From assembly GCA_002284615.2 (NCBI GenBank), contig MU069441.1:813030-830527 (forward strand): a stretch of DNA of 17,498 nucleotides. The letters run 5' to 3'. Shown one piece after another: positions 1 to 7,060 of the stretch. The first letter of the stretch is position 1, and the number at the start of each line of letters is the position of its first letter. The stretch comes from Dunaliella salina. Lineage: Eukaryota > Chlorophyta > Chlorophyceae > Chlamydomonadales > Dunaliellaceae. The notes under the pieces are model-generated. The model did no database searches, was not told the DNA's origin, and saw nothing but the letters and a program-made list of their open reading frames with translations. Made by a program: the position numbers and the translations under genes.

Positions 1-112
1 CTTCATCTCTGAGCTTATGGATTTCTTTCACCACACCGAGCAGCCAAACTTTCTGGCTGAAGGTTATGTTCCCTTGTAAACCTAAACCTTGTAAAAAGTC
101 AACTGTTCATCT

Positions 113-881
113 TGCCCCCTCCCATACTGTCATCAATTGGACAGTGCACTCCACATCCTCTCAGGCTGCCAGAACCATATCATCTCCAACATGAAAACTG
201 AACTCCATAACATTGCAGACAGAATGATTACAGAAGCACTTAGCAAAAGCTCACTGGGCGCAGGCCTGGTCTACACAGACACAGGAAGCAATTTTAAACT
301 TGCACAACACAACCTCCAACTCCCTACACATGCCTCAAACAGGATACACCTTCTTACCTCTTCCCTCGTAACCTTCCAAACAGGGAAAACTCAAGTCAAG
401 TCGACCAGATGCTATTTTGATCAACGCTTGTAACACTATTTCTCCAATCCATTCACATCGCGCTTTGCGCAGCTCCACACGGAGGACCACCAGAACTAGC
501 CGCGTGAGGCAACCCCATGAACTCAATGCAAAAGAAGACCATGTGCGCTTCATAGAAATCAAGTTCTGTAAAGACACAAGGCCAGAGCATCAGTTGAACG
601 CGGCAAAGCAACAGCATGCATACCTATGTCAATTTGTTAGCGCTAAAGCTGTTACAATTCACCCTATTCTCCTGGGAAGTGTTGGAACGATCTATACTGA
701 GCAATTCAAACAATTATGAGATCACCAGTGTGCTACTAAGCTGGCTCAACAACTTTATGCCCATTCTGTTCAATATGCCTCCATGCTAGTTTCCACGCGT
801 CGCGCTATCAAAAATAAGAGTGCTACTCACAGCCAGATTATAGAGCAAGGAGCTCCTAGTAACCCTCCAGACCCCCATTAG
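113..881 (+). pseudogene. Decayed zinc finger and PD-(D/E)XK-like nuclease C-terminus (copy E)
   Basis: The frame opening at 113 reads CPLPYC, then DSALHILSGC, giving a C-x4-C-x7-H-x4-C zinc-binding pattern (Cys codons at 113, 128 and 167; His at 152). This resembles the zinc fingers after RNase H or near the C-terminus of non-LTR retroelement proteins. A frameshift before 402 moves coding into a frame with SRPDAILIN (Asp codon at 408) and FIEIKFC (Glu at 555, Lys at 561). This is the D...E-x-K pattern of restriction-like endonucleases. That frame has one in-frame TGA at 717 and then runs to SNPPDPH and TAG at 879-881. The catalytic triad is present, but the frameshift and stop make this a pseudogene. 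Nuclease activity is inferred from the motif only. Confidence 0.65.
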
Positions 882-920
882 CTTTTTCTTCTTCAGATCT
901 TGTGTGGTGGAGGGGACTCA

Positions 921-937
921 TGGCTCTTTTTGAGCCA
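921..937 (+). promoter_or_regulatory. 3' UTR hairpin of copy E
   Basis: TGGCTC at 921-926 pairs perfectly with GAGCCA at 932-937 around a five-T loop, about 40 bases after the coding stop and 50 before the tail. Hairpins at this position serve in several LINE families as the recognition site for the element's enzyme. That role is inferred here, and a chance 6 bp stem is possible. Confidence 0.35.
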
Positions 938-985
938 ATATGCCTCCTCTTCCTCAAAAGATGTAGGGAGAGATTTCTCTGCCTA

Positions 986-1055
986 TGTTTTCTTTTCCTT
1001 TCCTTTTCTTTTTTTTTTCTGTAATGTTTTCTTTTCCTTTTCTTTTTTTTTCTTT
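986..1055 (+). repeat. Pyrimidine tail of copy E, duplicated
   Basis: A T-rich (TTTTC/TTTCC)n tract occurs twice in near-identical form, separated by GTAAT. It follows a GATGTAGGGAG...TCTCTGCCTATG segment that matches the 3' UTRs of J, F and G just before their tails. The position after the conserved 3' UTR identifies it as the element tail rather than an independent microsatellite. Confidence 0.65.
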
Positions 1056-1101
1056 ACAGCCATCAAGCAAGGAAAAGCTCAACAATCAGCGCTGAAACTG
1101 A

Positions 1102-1105
1102 GATT
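1102..1105. repeat. Target-site duplication of copy F, tail side
   Basis: GATT on the plus strand (AATC on the minus strand) abuts the end of the F tail. The matching copy is at 1586-1589 next to the F 5' end. Confidence 0.55.
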
Positions 1106-1151
1106 GAAAAGAAAAGAAAAAACTACGCAGGCAGTGAAAACACTCCCCACA

Positions 1152-1585
1152 TCAATTAAGGAACAGGGGATACCTAGGGCCGAGGCACCGTGTATCCCCT
1201 TCGCCAAGAGAAACAAAAGAAAGAAGTTGGTGAGGATATGGAGGGTTACTAGCAGTAGCCCGTGCCTGCCCTTGTTGATGAGAGTTGAAAGAAGTCTCCT
1301 CAAGAGCCCTTCTGGTATTTGCAAGCTTGTAAGTATACTGGACAGAATGGGCGTGAAGCTTCAGAGCAAGCTTGGTAGCCCTGTGAATGTCAAGATCAAG
1401 CTCTTCAGGTGGCTCCAAAGAGTGGGGGGTGCAAATGACTCCACCCATACATGACGTGATATTATGGAGAGTAACTTGAGCAGAGGCCCATGAGGAGATG
1501 GCAACACAAATCGTGGTGCTGCTGCTTGGAGGCCTAAAGCTGATTCTTGGACCGGGTTTCTTCAGTATTTGACTTCCACAAGATG
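1152..1585 (-). pseudogene. Nuclease-like C-terminal fragment in copy F
   Basis: It encodes the second half of the nuclease domain. The start corresponds to HLVEVKY, which keeps the Glu and Lys of the E-x-K motif, but a small deletion follows at once and breaks the frame. The clear stretch is the 98-codon frame at 1448-1152 with GGVICTPHSLEP, KLALKLHAHSVQY and SNPPYPH. The stop codon present in J after the final His is replaced by CAA, so the frame runs on into the 3' UTR to 1152. The Asp of the D...E-x-K pattern lies upstream of the 5' end and was never part of this copy. No function is expected. Confidence 0.6.
1166..1199 (-). promoter_or_regulatory. 3' UTR hairpin of copy F
   Basis: GGGGATAC and GTATCCCC form a perfect 8 bp stem (1166-1173 with 1192-1199) around an 18-base loop. 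Copy J has the same loop with a stem of at least 6 bp. It sits in a roughly 75-base 3' UTR segment that differs at a single base between F and J, although their coding parts differ at many positions. Confidence 0.5.
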
Positions 1586-1589
1586 GATT
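1586..1589. repeat. Target-site duplication of copy F, 5' side
   Basis: GATT directly flanks the first base of F. Merging it with 1102-1105 gives a continuous pre-insertion sequence. Four bases is short, so the call leans on its exact placement at both element ends. Confidence 0.55.
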
Positions 1590-1636
1590 TACCTCTGTTC
1601 TGGGAGGATCTGGGAGGAGCTGACTTGGGTGACGTG

Positions 1637-2235
1637 TTGCCAGCTCTGCTGGAGCCCATTAAGCAAAGAACACATCTTTGAAAGTCAAATCCATGAAGAT
1701 ATGCCCACCTGTGATACCTGCCACCGCACATACCACTGGGACTGTCTCATAGATGTCAAAGCATGCTCCTAAAATGACCGGGCACTGAGCGAACAAAATG
1801 AGCACTGGGACTGCCCTGTCTGCGCATCCCTGTCAGACTCCCAAAAAGCGGAAAGGATCAACTTCTCTGAGGACTGTGAAATGATCTATGTAGAGTGGCA
1901 TCCTAAATGGGAAGCTGAAGAAATGCTACGGATACATCCAGACCTGGATGCTCATGTGCAAGCCTTTGACGCGGAGGAAAGACCAGAGGAAATAGAAGAC
2001 CCCTTGGCCATTGAAATAGACCTGGACAATCTTGTCAACCAAGGCTTTGAAGGCAATTCTCAGAGCCTTTCTGACTCCTCATGGATCTCAACTACCGGTT
2101 TCGCCATTCGCAAAAATGTCACCTTCAACTTCCAACCTACCAATCCCCAGACATATATCATGTTGACATGGCAATGAGGAATTATCATTAGAAGTGTTGA
2201 CCTCATGAAGGAACCCTTCACTCGGACACAACTGA
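1637..2235 (+). pseudogene. PHD-type zinc finger region of copy A
   Basis: The frame carries CCQLC, then CDTCHRTYHWDC, then WDCPVC, which together give the C4HC3 spacing of a PHD finger (C-x2-C, C-x2-C-x4-H-x2-C, C-x2-C). All zinc ligands are present, unlike copy B. PHD fingers usually bind histone H3 tails, so a chromatin-targeting role is plausible but inferred. A TAA at 1770-1772 stands where B has CAG, and a TGA at 2175-2177 stands where B has TGT; both lie in the same frame. After the finger comes a conserved acidic linker (YVEWHPKWE, DLDAHVQAFD, IDLDNLV). A frameshift near 2222 separates this part from the next domain. Confidence 0.75.
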
Positions 2236-2245
2236 TGAGGTCGCC

Positions 2246-3232
2246 ATGCCAGCACAAATGCCAGAGGTAACCACCTCTGAATGCGCCTGTATTTACAATG
2301 CCAATGGCAAATGCATGGGCATGCTCACAATAGAAAGGCTCACAACCCTGCTCGAAGCCTACAAAGCAGCCAAAAGAGCAGGCATCCATGCCATTATTCA
2401 GCCCCCTGTCCAGGATTCAGCATCTGAAATCATGGGTCTGCTCTCACGCCAAAAGGCTCAACAGAAAAATCTTTTGGCCCAGAGCAAAAAGGCTTTCAAT
2501 TCAAACATGTGTATTACTCCTCCCCACATACGATCAGCCCTGCATAAATGGTGCATGGTCTCAGCGGAGAGGTTTTCCAGCCCTCTTGATTTTGAAAATA
2601 CCTACAACACTTATTTCAGCACAAACTACCGAGACCAGGTGTTTGGGGCGCACACAGACGCCCTCTCTGTGCGCTACACTGGCTTCTCCTTTTGCCATCC
2701 TCCACACGATGATGAAGTAATGTTTAAACTCTTACGCCACGCAGTGCACTCCTCCCTCCATTCAACAGGTCTAGTTGCCGCCTTCATGCCCCTGCCCCAC
2801 TGGAGAGGCTTCAGCTGCAACGCGTATATGAGCTGGCTGAAACAATGCCCAGATACTGCAAAAGTTATTGCCAGATTCCCTGCAAGGAAAATCCAATTCC
2901 GAACCTCACAACACTGGTTTAATACCATCAACAATCCTACACCACCTTCCTATCCTATGCAACTCATTGTTGTGTGGAACCTTAATGCCAGAGTAATGCT
3001 AGATAGCACAAACAAAGACTGTTTCCAGCTCCTCCAACAAGATTTAAAGCAAGGTGCTCCAGAAGCTTGTTGGCTACCCTTAGATCCTTCAGATCCTGCC
3101 GTGCCACTGCGTGCCCACCAACACCTTGCATCAAACACTTGGAAGCAGAACATCCAATCACTCCCCCCTGACATTCATAGCTGCTCACACAAGTGCCCTC
3201 AGGCAAGGACAGCCTTCATCCCTTACAACTAA
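2246..3232 (+). pseudogene. PCIF1-like methyltransferase-fold domain (copy A)
   Basis: This 328-codon open stretch matches the family of PCIF1, the cap-adjacent m6Am methyltransferase, in motif order: ERFSSPLD, DQVFGAHTDALS, YTGFSFCHPPHDDEVM (residues about 144-159), AAFMPLPHWRG, then ARKIQFRTSQHW. From recalled family knowledge, the human counterparts are a FASPLN segment, a FGS segment, NPPF followed by EELM, an IPEWR segment and a SGSQH segment. The catalytic NPPF is replaced by HPPH (residues 151-154), and copy B has the same change. Methyl transfer is therefore doubtful, and RNA or cap binding is an alternative. The start at 2246 only marks the first ATG after a frameshift. The frame ends at a TAA (3230-3232) where B has TAC, beside an A-run that has also slipped. 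PCIF1-like identity is by eye and should be tested by profile search. Confidence 0.6.
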
Positions 3233-3255
3233 AAAAAAAGTCCACACCTAAAGTC

Positions 3256-4038
3256 AGGGACTGGAGGGAAATCACCTACACTGATGGCCTGTGATTAAAC
3301 ACAAAGATGACGACTCCCCACCCCTTTCCGGTTCAGGTGTGTGTTTACAAACCAGGAAGTGACACTGCTGCACCCTCCCAACACTTGCAACTGCACATAA
3401 AACCCAATGGCCATGGGCCAACCAATACCATCACCAGAGCAGAACTTGTGGGTATCCTTGTGGCACTCCAACACGAGCAAACCGAGATTGCCACTGATAG
3501 TGCATCCTGCCTCTTTCAGATTTCTAATCAAACCCTTAATCCGATGCGCATGAGGTGTCACCTACATGCAGAGCTCATTCATACAATATCAACCATATTA
3601 GAGCACTCCCCTCACCCTATCCATTTTTACAAAGTCAAAGCCCACTCTGGCATCATAGGAAATGAGGGGGCCGACGCTTGCGCTCGCACCGCAGCCCTTT
3701 CTCACGCCATAGACATTGCACTTCCAGATGCCAGGGACCCTTTCTACAATTTCTATTGGCTTCCATTGAAGACCTCTTCCACACAAAATGATGGCATGCA
3801 CCGCTCCCACACTTTCCCGATGCACTTTCTCACTAACCTGAGCGACAAACATAAAACACACATGCACAAGAAACACAAGCTTGGCTCTGCTGACACCTCT
3901 GGATACCACTACCAGAGATGGCAGAAGCTTAACGATGCCACACCACCCACTGCCAAGGCCAACACTGAAGCTTACAACCCAACCCCACAACTTGCAAACG
4001 AGGAGATCAGCAACTCCTTCTGGAAAACCCAAAGATAA
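3256..4038 (+). pseudogene. RNase H domain of copy A
   Basis: Type I RNase H degrades the RNA strand of RNA-DNA hybrids. The first acidic site (YTDG) is encoded around 3276-3290, in another frame from the rest because of a 1-base change after it. The frame from 3307 then carries TRAELVG (Glu at residue 45), ATDSASC (Asp 64), KAHSGI (His 113) and GNEGADAC (Asp 123). The D-E-D-H-D signature of retroelement RNases H is therefore complete apart from the frameshift. The C-terminal extension (FYWLPLKTSS, FPMHFLTNLSDK, YHYQRWQKL) is conserved in B. A 1-base loss near 4030 ends the frame. It follows the PCIF1-like domain with no reverse transcriptase between. Confidence 0.85.
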
Positions 4039-4059
4039 CCCTTAAACAGCAAATAAATC

Positions 4060-4212
4060 TTATGAAGTATCGAACGGATATACTGTACACACAGAGTCAT
4101 GCCTCCAACTTCAATTTTCCAGTTCTGGTAGATGCCTACTCTGTGCAAATACGGACAGCATTTATCACGTTATGCTTAGGTGTACCAACCCAACAATGAG
4201 TAGGATGCACAC
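4060..4212 (+). pseudogene. CCHC-type zinc finger of copy A, split by J
   Basis: In the frame of 4133 the sequence reads CLLCANTDSIYHVMLRC: Cys codons at 4133, 4142 and 4181 and His at 4166, a C-x2-C-x7-H-x4-C pattern. Similar fingers lie between RNase H and the C-terminus in non-LTR retroelement proteins and probably contact nucleic acid. The coding sequence breaks at the J insertion after ATGCACAC and resumes at 4701. Copy B has the same segment but has lost the second Cys (CPLR). Confidence 0.65.
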
Positions 4213-4569
4213 CACCTTGTAGAAGTCAAGTACTGTGAGGACACACGGCCCAACAGCCAGCTTGAGGCCTCCAAGCAGCAGCACCGCGACCTTTGTCGTC
4301 ATCTTTCTAGAGCCTCAGCTCAAGTCACCCTCCATACTATCCTGTTAGGTGTGGGAGGAGTCATCTACATCCCACACACATTGGAGCCTCTAAAGGAGCT
4401 TGGTCTTGACACTTACAAGGCCACCAAGCTTGCTCGGAAGCTTCGTGCTCATTCTGTCCTGTATGCCTACAAACTTGCCAGCACCAGACGCGCTATTGAG
4501 AAAACTTTCTTCAACTCTCAACAAGGCCAGGCACGGGATACTGCTAGTAACCCTCCTGATCCCCACTGA
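4213..4569 (+). CDS. Uninterrupted nuclease C-terminal fragment in J
   Basis: This frame is open for 118 codons, from HLVEVKYCEDTRP to SNPPDPH and a TGA at 4567-4569. It is the only repeat copy here without a break over its whole coding part, so J may be a young insertion or its parent unit may be under selection. It keeps the Glu and Lys of the E-x-K motif (VEVKYC) but lacks the upstream Asp, so it cannot be a complete nuclease. The middle (VTLHTILLGVGGVIY) fits a central beta-strand region and KLARKLRAHSVLY fits a helix. There is no start codon at its 5' end, so translation would need upstream sequence or an internal start. It is probably not expressed as a protein. Confidence 0.5.
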   Translation, partial: HLVEVKYCEDTRPNSQLEASKQQHRDLCRHLSRASAQVTLHTILLGVGGVIYIPHTLEPLKELGLDTYKATKLARKLRAHSVLYAYKLASTRRAIEKTFFNSQQGQARDTASNPPDPH

Positions 4570-4599
4570 CTTCTTTCTTCTGTTTTCTCTCGGTGTAGA

Positions 4600-4629
4600 G
4601 GATACACGGTGCCTCGGCCCTAGGTATCC
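4600..4629 (+). promoter_or_regulatory. 3' UTR hairpin of copy J
   Basis: GGATAC (4600-4605) pairs with GTATCC (4624-4629) around an 18-base loop identical to that of F. It lies 30 bases after the stop codon. A role in recognition by a mobilising enzyme is inferred from its conservation and position. Confidence 0.5.
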
Positions 4630-4700
4630 CCTTTTCCTTAATTGATGTGGGGAGTGTTTTCACTGCCTGCGTAGTTTTTCTTTTCTTTTCTTTTCTTTTC

Positions 4701-5410
4701 ACCAACAGACACCATGCGGCCCTTAGTCTCTGTGTAGAAGCCCTGAGTAAAGGTCGGTATGGCTCATCCCTCATTAGCATGGAGGGCTGCAATCATGACA
4801 GAATTCTGGATCAAGGCATACAAATCCCTGAAAGCACCTCTCAAGCTATTCCAGATTGGGTTTTCCCAATGACACTGCCTCACCTGCTCGGCACCAAAGC
4901 CGCCCTGATGCTCTTTTTGTGCGCACAATCCCAGGCAGACAAGCCCACCTTGATCATACCAAGATCCCCCCAAAAGATAGGGATATTCACCTCGTCCAAC
5001 TTATATTCTGCCCTGACACAAATCCCTTCATCACTTTAGAACGTGCACAGACTCAACATTCCCACACCATAACTAGACTTAAAACACGCAGCTTAAGAAA
5101 CCCAAACAGGAATAACAAAGTGACTTTGCATACCATCTTCATTGGTGTGGGTGGCACGATTTACAATGAGCTAACAATTTTACCTCTCATAAATCTGGGT
5201 CTAACCAAACAGAAAGCCAAATCACTAGCATCCAAGCTCAGGGACCATGCCATCCAAAGATCATCCGCCATCATTAACACTAGATATGCACTTCGCTTTC
5301 AGAGGGCATCTGGGAGGGGGTTTGCTGGGCGCGCGGTGGCGGCTGAGGATGGAAGAAGGAGAGTCCGAGCGCTCAGGGGCATGGCTAGCAATCCTCCAGA
5401 TCCCCATTAG
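4701..5410 (+). pseudogene. Nuclease-like C-terminal domain of copy A, catalytic residues lost
   Basis: This continues copy A after J. One frame gives TNRHHAALSLCVEALSKGRY and IPDWVFP. A frameshift near 4865 leads to a 184-codon frame (4856-5410) with SRPDALFV (Asp at residue 18), IHLVQLIFC, VTLHTIFIGVGGTIYNE and SNPPDPH at the end. In copies B, E and J the Glu and Lys of the E-x-K motif are present, but here they are Gln and Ile (residues 48 and 50), so the active site is gone. An Arg/Gly-rich segment near the end (GRGFAGRAVAAEDGRRRV) is shared with B only and marks this subfamily. The frame ends at TAG, 5408-5410. Confidence 0.65.
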
Positions 5411-5562
5411 TTCTGTCTCTTGCTCTCTCCTAGGCTAGTTTTGTCTAGTTTAGGTGGAGGGCCTCCTGGTGAGGCCTCTAACTTTTGTTAGGGGTTCTTC
5501 CCTTAATGCACGCGGCCTTTGGCTTGCGTAGACTTTTCTTTTCTTTTTCTTTTCTTTTCTTT
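5411..5562 (+). repeat. 3' UTR and (TTTTC)n tail of copy A
   Basis: This 3' UTR belongs to a second type, with CTTAATGCACGCGGCCTTTGG and then CTTGCGTAGAC before the tail at 5533-5562. B and I share it, while E, F, G and J have the TTAATTGATGTGGGGAG type. GGCCTC (5460-5465) and GAGGCC (5471-5476) can form a short hairpin that B and I keep only in part. Confidence 0.65.
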
Positions 5563-5717
5563 GACGGACCTTGGAAGTAGGTGAAGTGGCTGTGGCTGGA
5601 GCTGAGTGCTCCCTGTTTCCCCAATGCCCCCCTTTCAATGGAAACCGGGAATTGGTCCTTGGTACGCTTTTCATGGGAACAACTACCTGGTAATATTGCA
5701 CCAGGGCGGCTAGAATT
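5563..5717. other. Spacer between tail-to-tail copies A and B
   Basis: These 155 bases are flanked on both sides by inverted element tails. I see no similarity to any repeat part in the window and no convincing coding frame. It may be a remnant of the original host sequence or a further element of unknown type. Confidence 0.4.
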
Positions 5718-5859
5718 AAAGAAAGAAAAGAAAAGTCCGCAAGCCAAAGGCCGCGTGCATTAAGGGAAGGTCCACTAACTGGAAAGCTAGAGGCCTCACC
5801 AGAATGCCCTCAGAACCCACACTAGACACAGCTAGCCTAGGAGAGAGCCAGAAGCAGAA

Positions 5860-6167
5860 CTAGTGGGGATCTGGAGGGTTGCTGCTCGCCATGCCTCTTG
5901 ACGCCCGGACTCTCCTTCTCCCATCCTTCACCGCCACGCGCCCAGCAAACCCCCCCCCAGAAGCCCCGTGGTAACAAGGAGCGTGTCTGGTGTTTTTGAT
6001 AGGGGTTGGTCTCTGGATGGCATGGTCCCTAAGTTTGGCTGCTAGTGGTTTGGCTTTTTGTTTAGTCAGGCCCAGATTTACAAGGGGTGTGATTGTGAAC
6101 TCATTGTAAATGGCACCGGCCACGCCAATTAGGATGATGTGTAAAGTCACTTTGTTATTCCCGTTTA
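5860..6167 (-). pseudogene. Nuclease C-terminal half of copy B
   Basis: It encodes VTLHIILIGVAGAIYNE, LGLTKQKAKPLAAKLRDHAIQ, an Arg/Gly-rich segment and SNPPDPH, closely matching copy A and diverging from J and F. It is the downstream half of the nuclease-like domain, separated from the catalytic half by the insert at 6168-6512. The insert length is a multiple of three, so both halves stay in the same frame. Confidence 0.65.
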
Positions 6168-6512
6168 GAAGGGCTCCTTGGGAGACTTCGAGGCTTTTTC
6201 CAATGAACTTTCATGTAGGGATGTGAAAACAATTACCCTTCTTTAATATTCCTTTCCTTCCCTGATCACAGGACGCTTCTGATAAGTTGAATGGGCCAAT
6301 TCCATACAGATTTGCCGTATATATCAGCTTTTTTTTGCAGGGAAATACATATGGTGTGTACATATGGAACTGGCCAATTCTACCAGAAGTTATGCAAAGC
6401 TATGCACACCAGTGTGAACCAATACAGACAGCAGGAGCCAGGCGGCTATCTCCAAGCCTTGACTGCTTCTCACCTTCCAGCCATTCAATTGAGCCATTCA
6501 ATTGAGCCATTC
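6168..6512. mobile_element. 345 bp insertion in copy B, possibly MITE-like
   Basis: Aligned by eye with A and I, the B nuclease sequence is interrupted here. The left edge GAAGGGCTC and right edge GAGCCATTC are imperfect inverted repeats (8 of 9). The unit CCATTCAATTGAG occurs twice in tandem at 6480-6505. The interior is AT-richer than its surroundings and has no recognisable coding content. I found no clear target-site duplication, so the class is open: a MITE-like element, other filler DNA, or a rearrangement. Confidence 0.45.
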
Positions 6513-7060
6513 TGGAGCTGCGGGTTTTAAGTCTGGTTATGGTGTGAGAATGTTGGGTCACTGCACATTCAAGAGTGATGAAGGGGTTTGTGTCAGGACA
6601 AAATTTTAGTTCAACAAGATGTATGTCCCTGTATTGAAGAGGGATCTTGGAAGGATCAAGGTGAGTTTGTCTGCCTGGAAGAGGGCGCACAAAGATAGCA
6701 TCAGGGCGGGTTTGGTGCCGGGCAGGGGAGCAAGTATCATTAGGGAAAACCCAGTCTGGAATAGCTCTTGACATGTTTTCAGGGACCTGTAAGCCCTGAT
6801 CCAGGAGTCTCTCATTACTGCAGCCATCCACGCCAATAAGGGATGAGCCATACCAGCCTTTACTGAGGGCTTTTACACAAAGACTTAGGGCTGCATTGTG
6901 TCTGTTGGTATGCATCCCGCTCATTGTTGAGTTTTTACACCTGAGGAGTTTTTGGTTAATGTGGTCCATACCATCACGTAGTGGGCATCTTCCATTACTG
7001 GAAGAATTTGAAGGCATGACTCTAATTGTACAGTGTAACTGTATGATATTTCATTAAATT
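6513..7060 (-). pseudogene. Zinc finger and nuclease catalytic half of copy B
   Basis: The frame beginning at 7017 reads CPLRDGMDH...LLRC (the second Cys of the finger has become Arg), then TNRHNAALSLCVKALSKG, IPDWVFPND, TRPDAIFV (Asp 106) and DIHLVELKFC (Glu 136, Lys 138). The D...E-x-K nuclease pattern is therefore complete, the best preserved active site among the long copies. After TRLKTRS the frame runs into the insert and continues with unrelated codons to 6400. If active, the ancestral protein could have nicked target DNA like the restriction-like endonuclease of R2/CRE-type retroelements. That role is inferred from position and motif. Confidence 0.65.

Larger units (their letters stand above)
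95..1055 (+). mobile_element. Copy E: 5'-truncated retroelement, zinc finger plus nuclease plus tail
   Basis: This copy holds only the 3' part of the repeated element: a zinc finger, the nuclease-like domain ending in SNPPDPH, a short 3' UTR and a pyrimidine tail. Its coding sequence diverges from copies A, B and I but shares motifs and order with them, so it is a separate subfamily. The 5' limit is uncertain: recognisable homology starts near 113, and the first 94 bases show nothing I can assign. The tail is followed directly by sequence I assign to copy A. Calling it a retroelement rests on the shared 3' end and the tail, because no reverse transcriptase is visible. Confidence 0.7.
1106..1585 (-). 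mobile_element. Copy F: 480 bp short element with 4 bp target duplication
   Basis: Read on the minus strand, it starts at CATCTTGTGGAAGTC (His-Leu-Val-Glu-Val), runs through the nuclease C-terminus to SNPPYPH, then a 3' UTR and a (TTTTC)n tail at 1122-1106. AATC on the minus strand lies directly before the 5' end (1589-1586) and directly after the tail (1105-1102), a clean 4 bp target-site duplication. Copy J begins at the same codon and has an almost identical 3' UTR. The insertion lies in the 5' part of copy A. Confidence 0.7.
4213..4700 (+). mobile_element. Copy J: 488 bp short element inserted in copy A
   Basis: It starts at CACCTTGTAGAAGTC, the same codon at which F starts, and ends in a (TTTTC)n tail at 4675-4700. 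Its 3' UTR differs from that of F at a single base over about 75. Removing it rejoins the zinc finger and nuclease parts of A exactly as in B. The flanks share CAC or CACC (left 4210-4213, right 4700-4703), a 3-4 bp duplication whose edges are ambiguous because the insert begins with similar bases. Confidence 0.75.
1056..5562 (+). mobile_element. Copy A: long degenerate element, interrupted by F and J
   Basis: Coding order is PHD finger, PCIF1-like domain, RNase H, CCHC-type zinc finger and nuclease-like domain, then 3' UTR and tail. It collapses to one element once F (1106-1585) and J (4213-4700) are removed. Across the J site the sequence then reads ATGCACACCAACAGACACC, matching ATGCATACCAACAGACAC in copy B. 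The 5' flank joined across F encodes KQGKA, similar to KQNKA upstream of the PHD finger in B, but the region between looks shortened. Many stops and frameshifts show it is inactive. The 5' limit next to the E tail is inferred. Confidence 0.7.

Noticed and set aside
960..1062. Pyrimidine tracts followed by AG read as intron 3' splice sites
   Set aside because: The same tract follows the same 3' UTR in every copy and both orientations, and lies at insertion boundaries with target duplications, so an element tail explains it better.
900..1454. 184-codon plus-strand frame over the tail of E and through F
   Set aside because: It begins in the pyrimidine tail (Phe-rich translation) and runs antisense through copy F, so it is a by-product of two opposed elements.
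4703..5562. A separate 5'-truncated element starting right after the J tail
   Set aside because: Its first bases continue copy A exactly where J interrupts it, and it has the A/B type of Arg/Gly-rich segment and 3' UTR.
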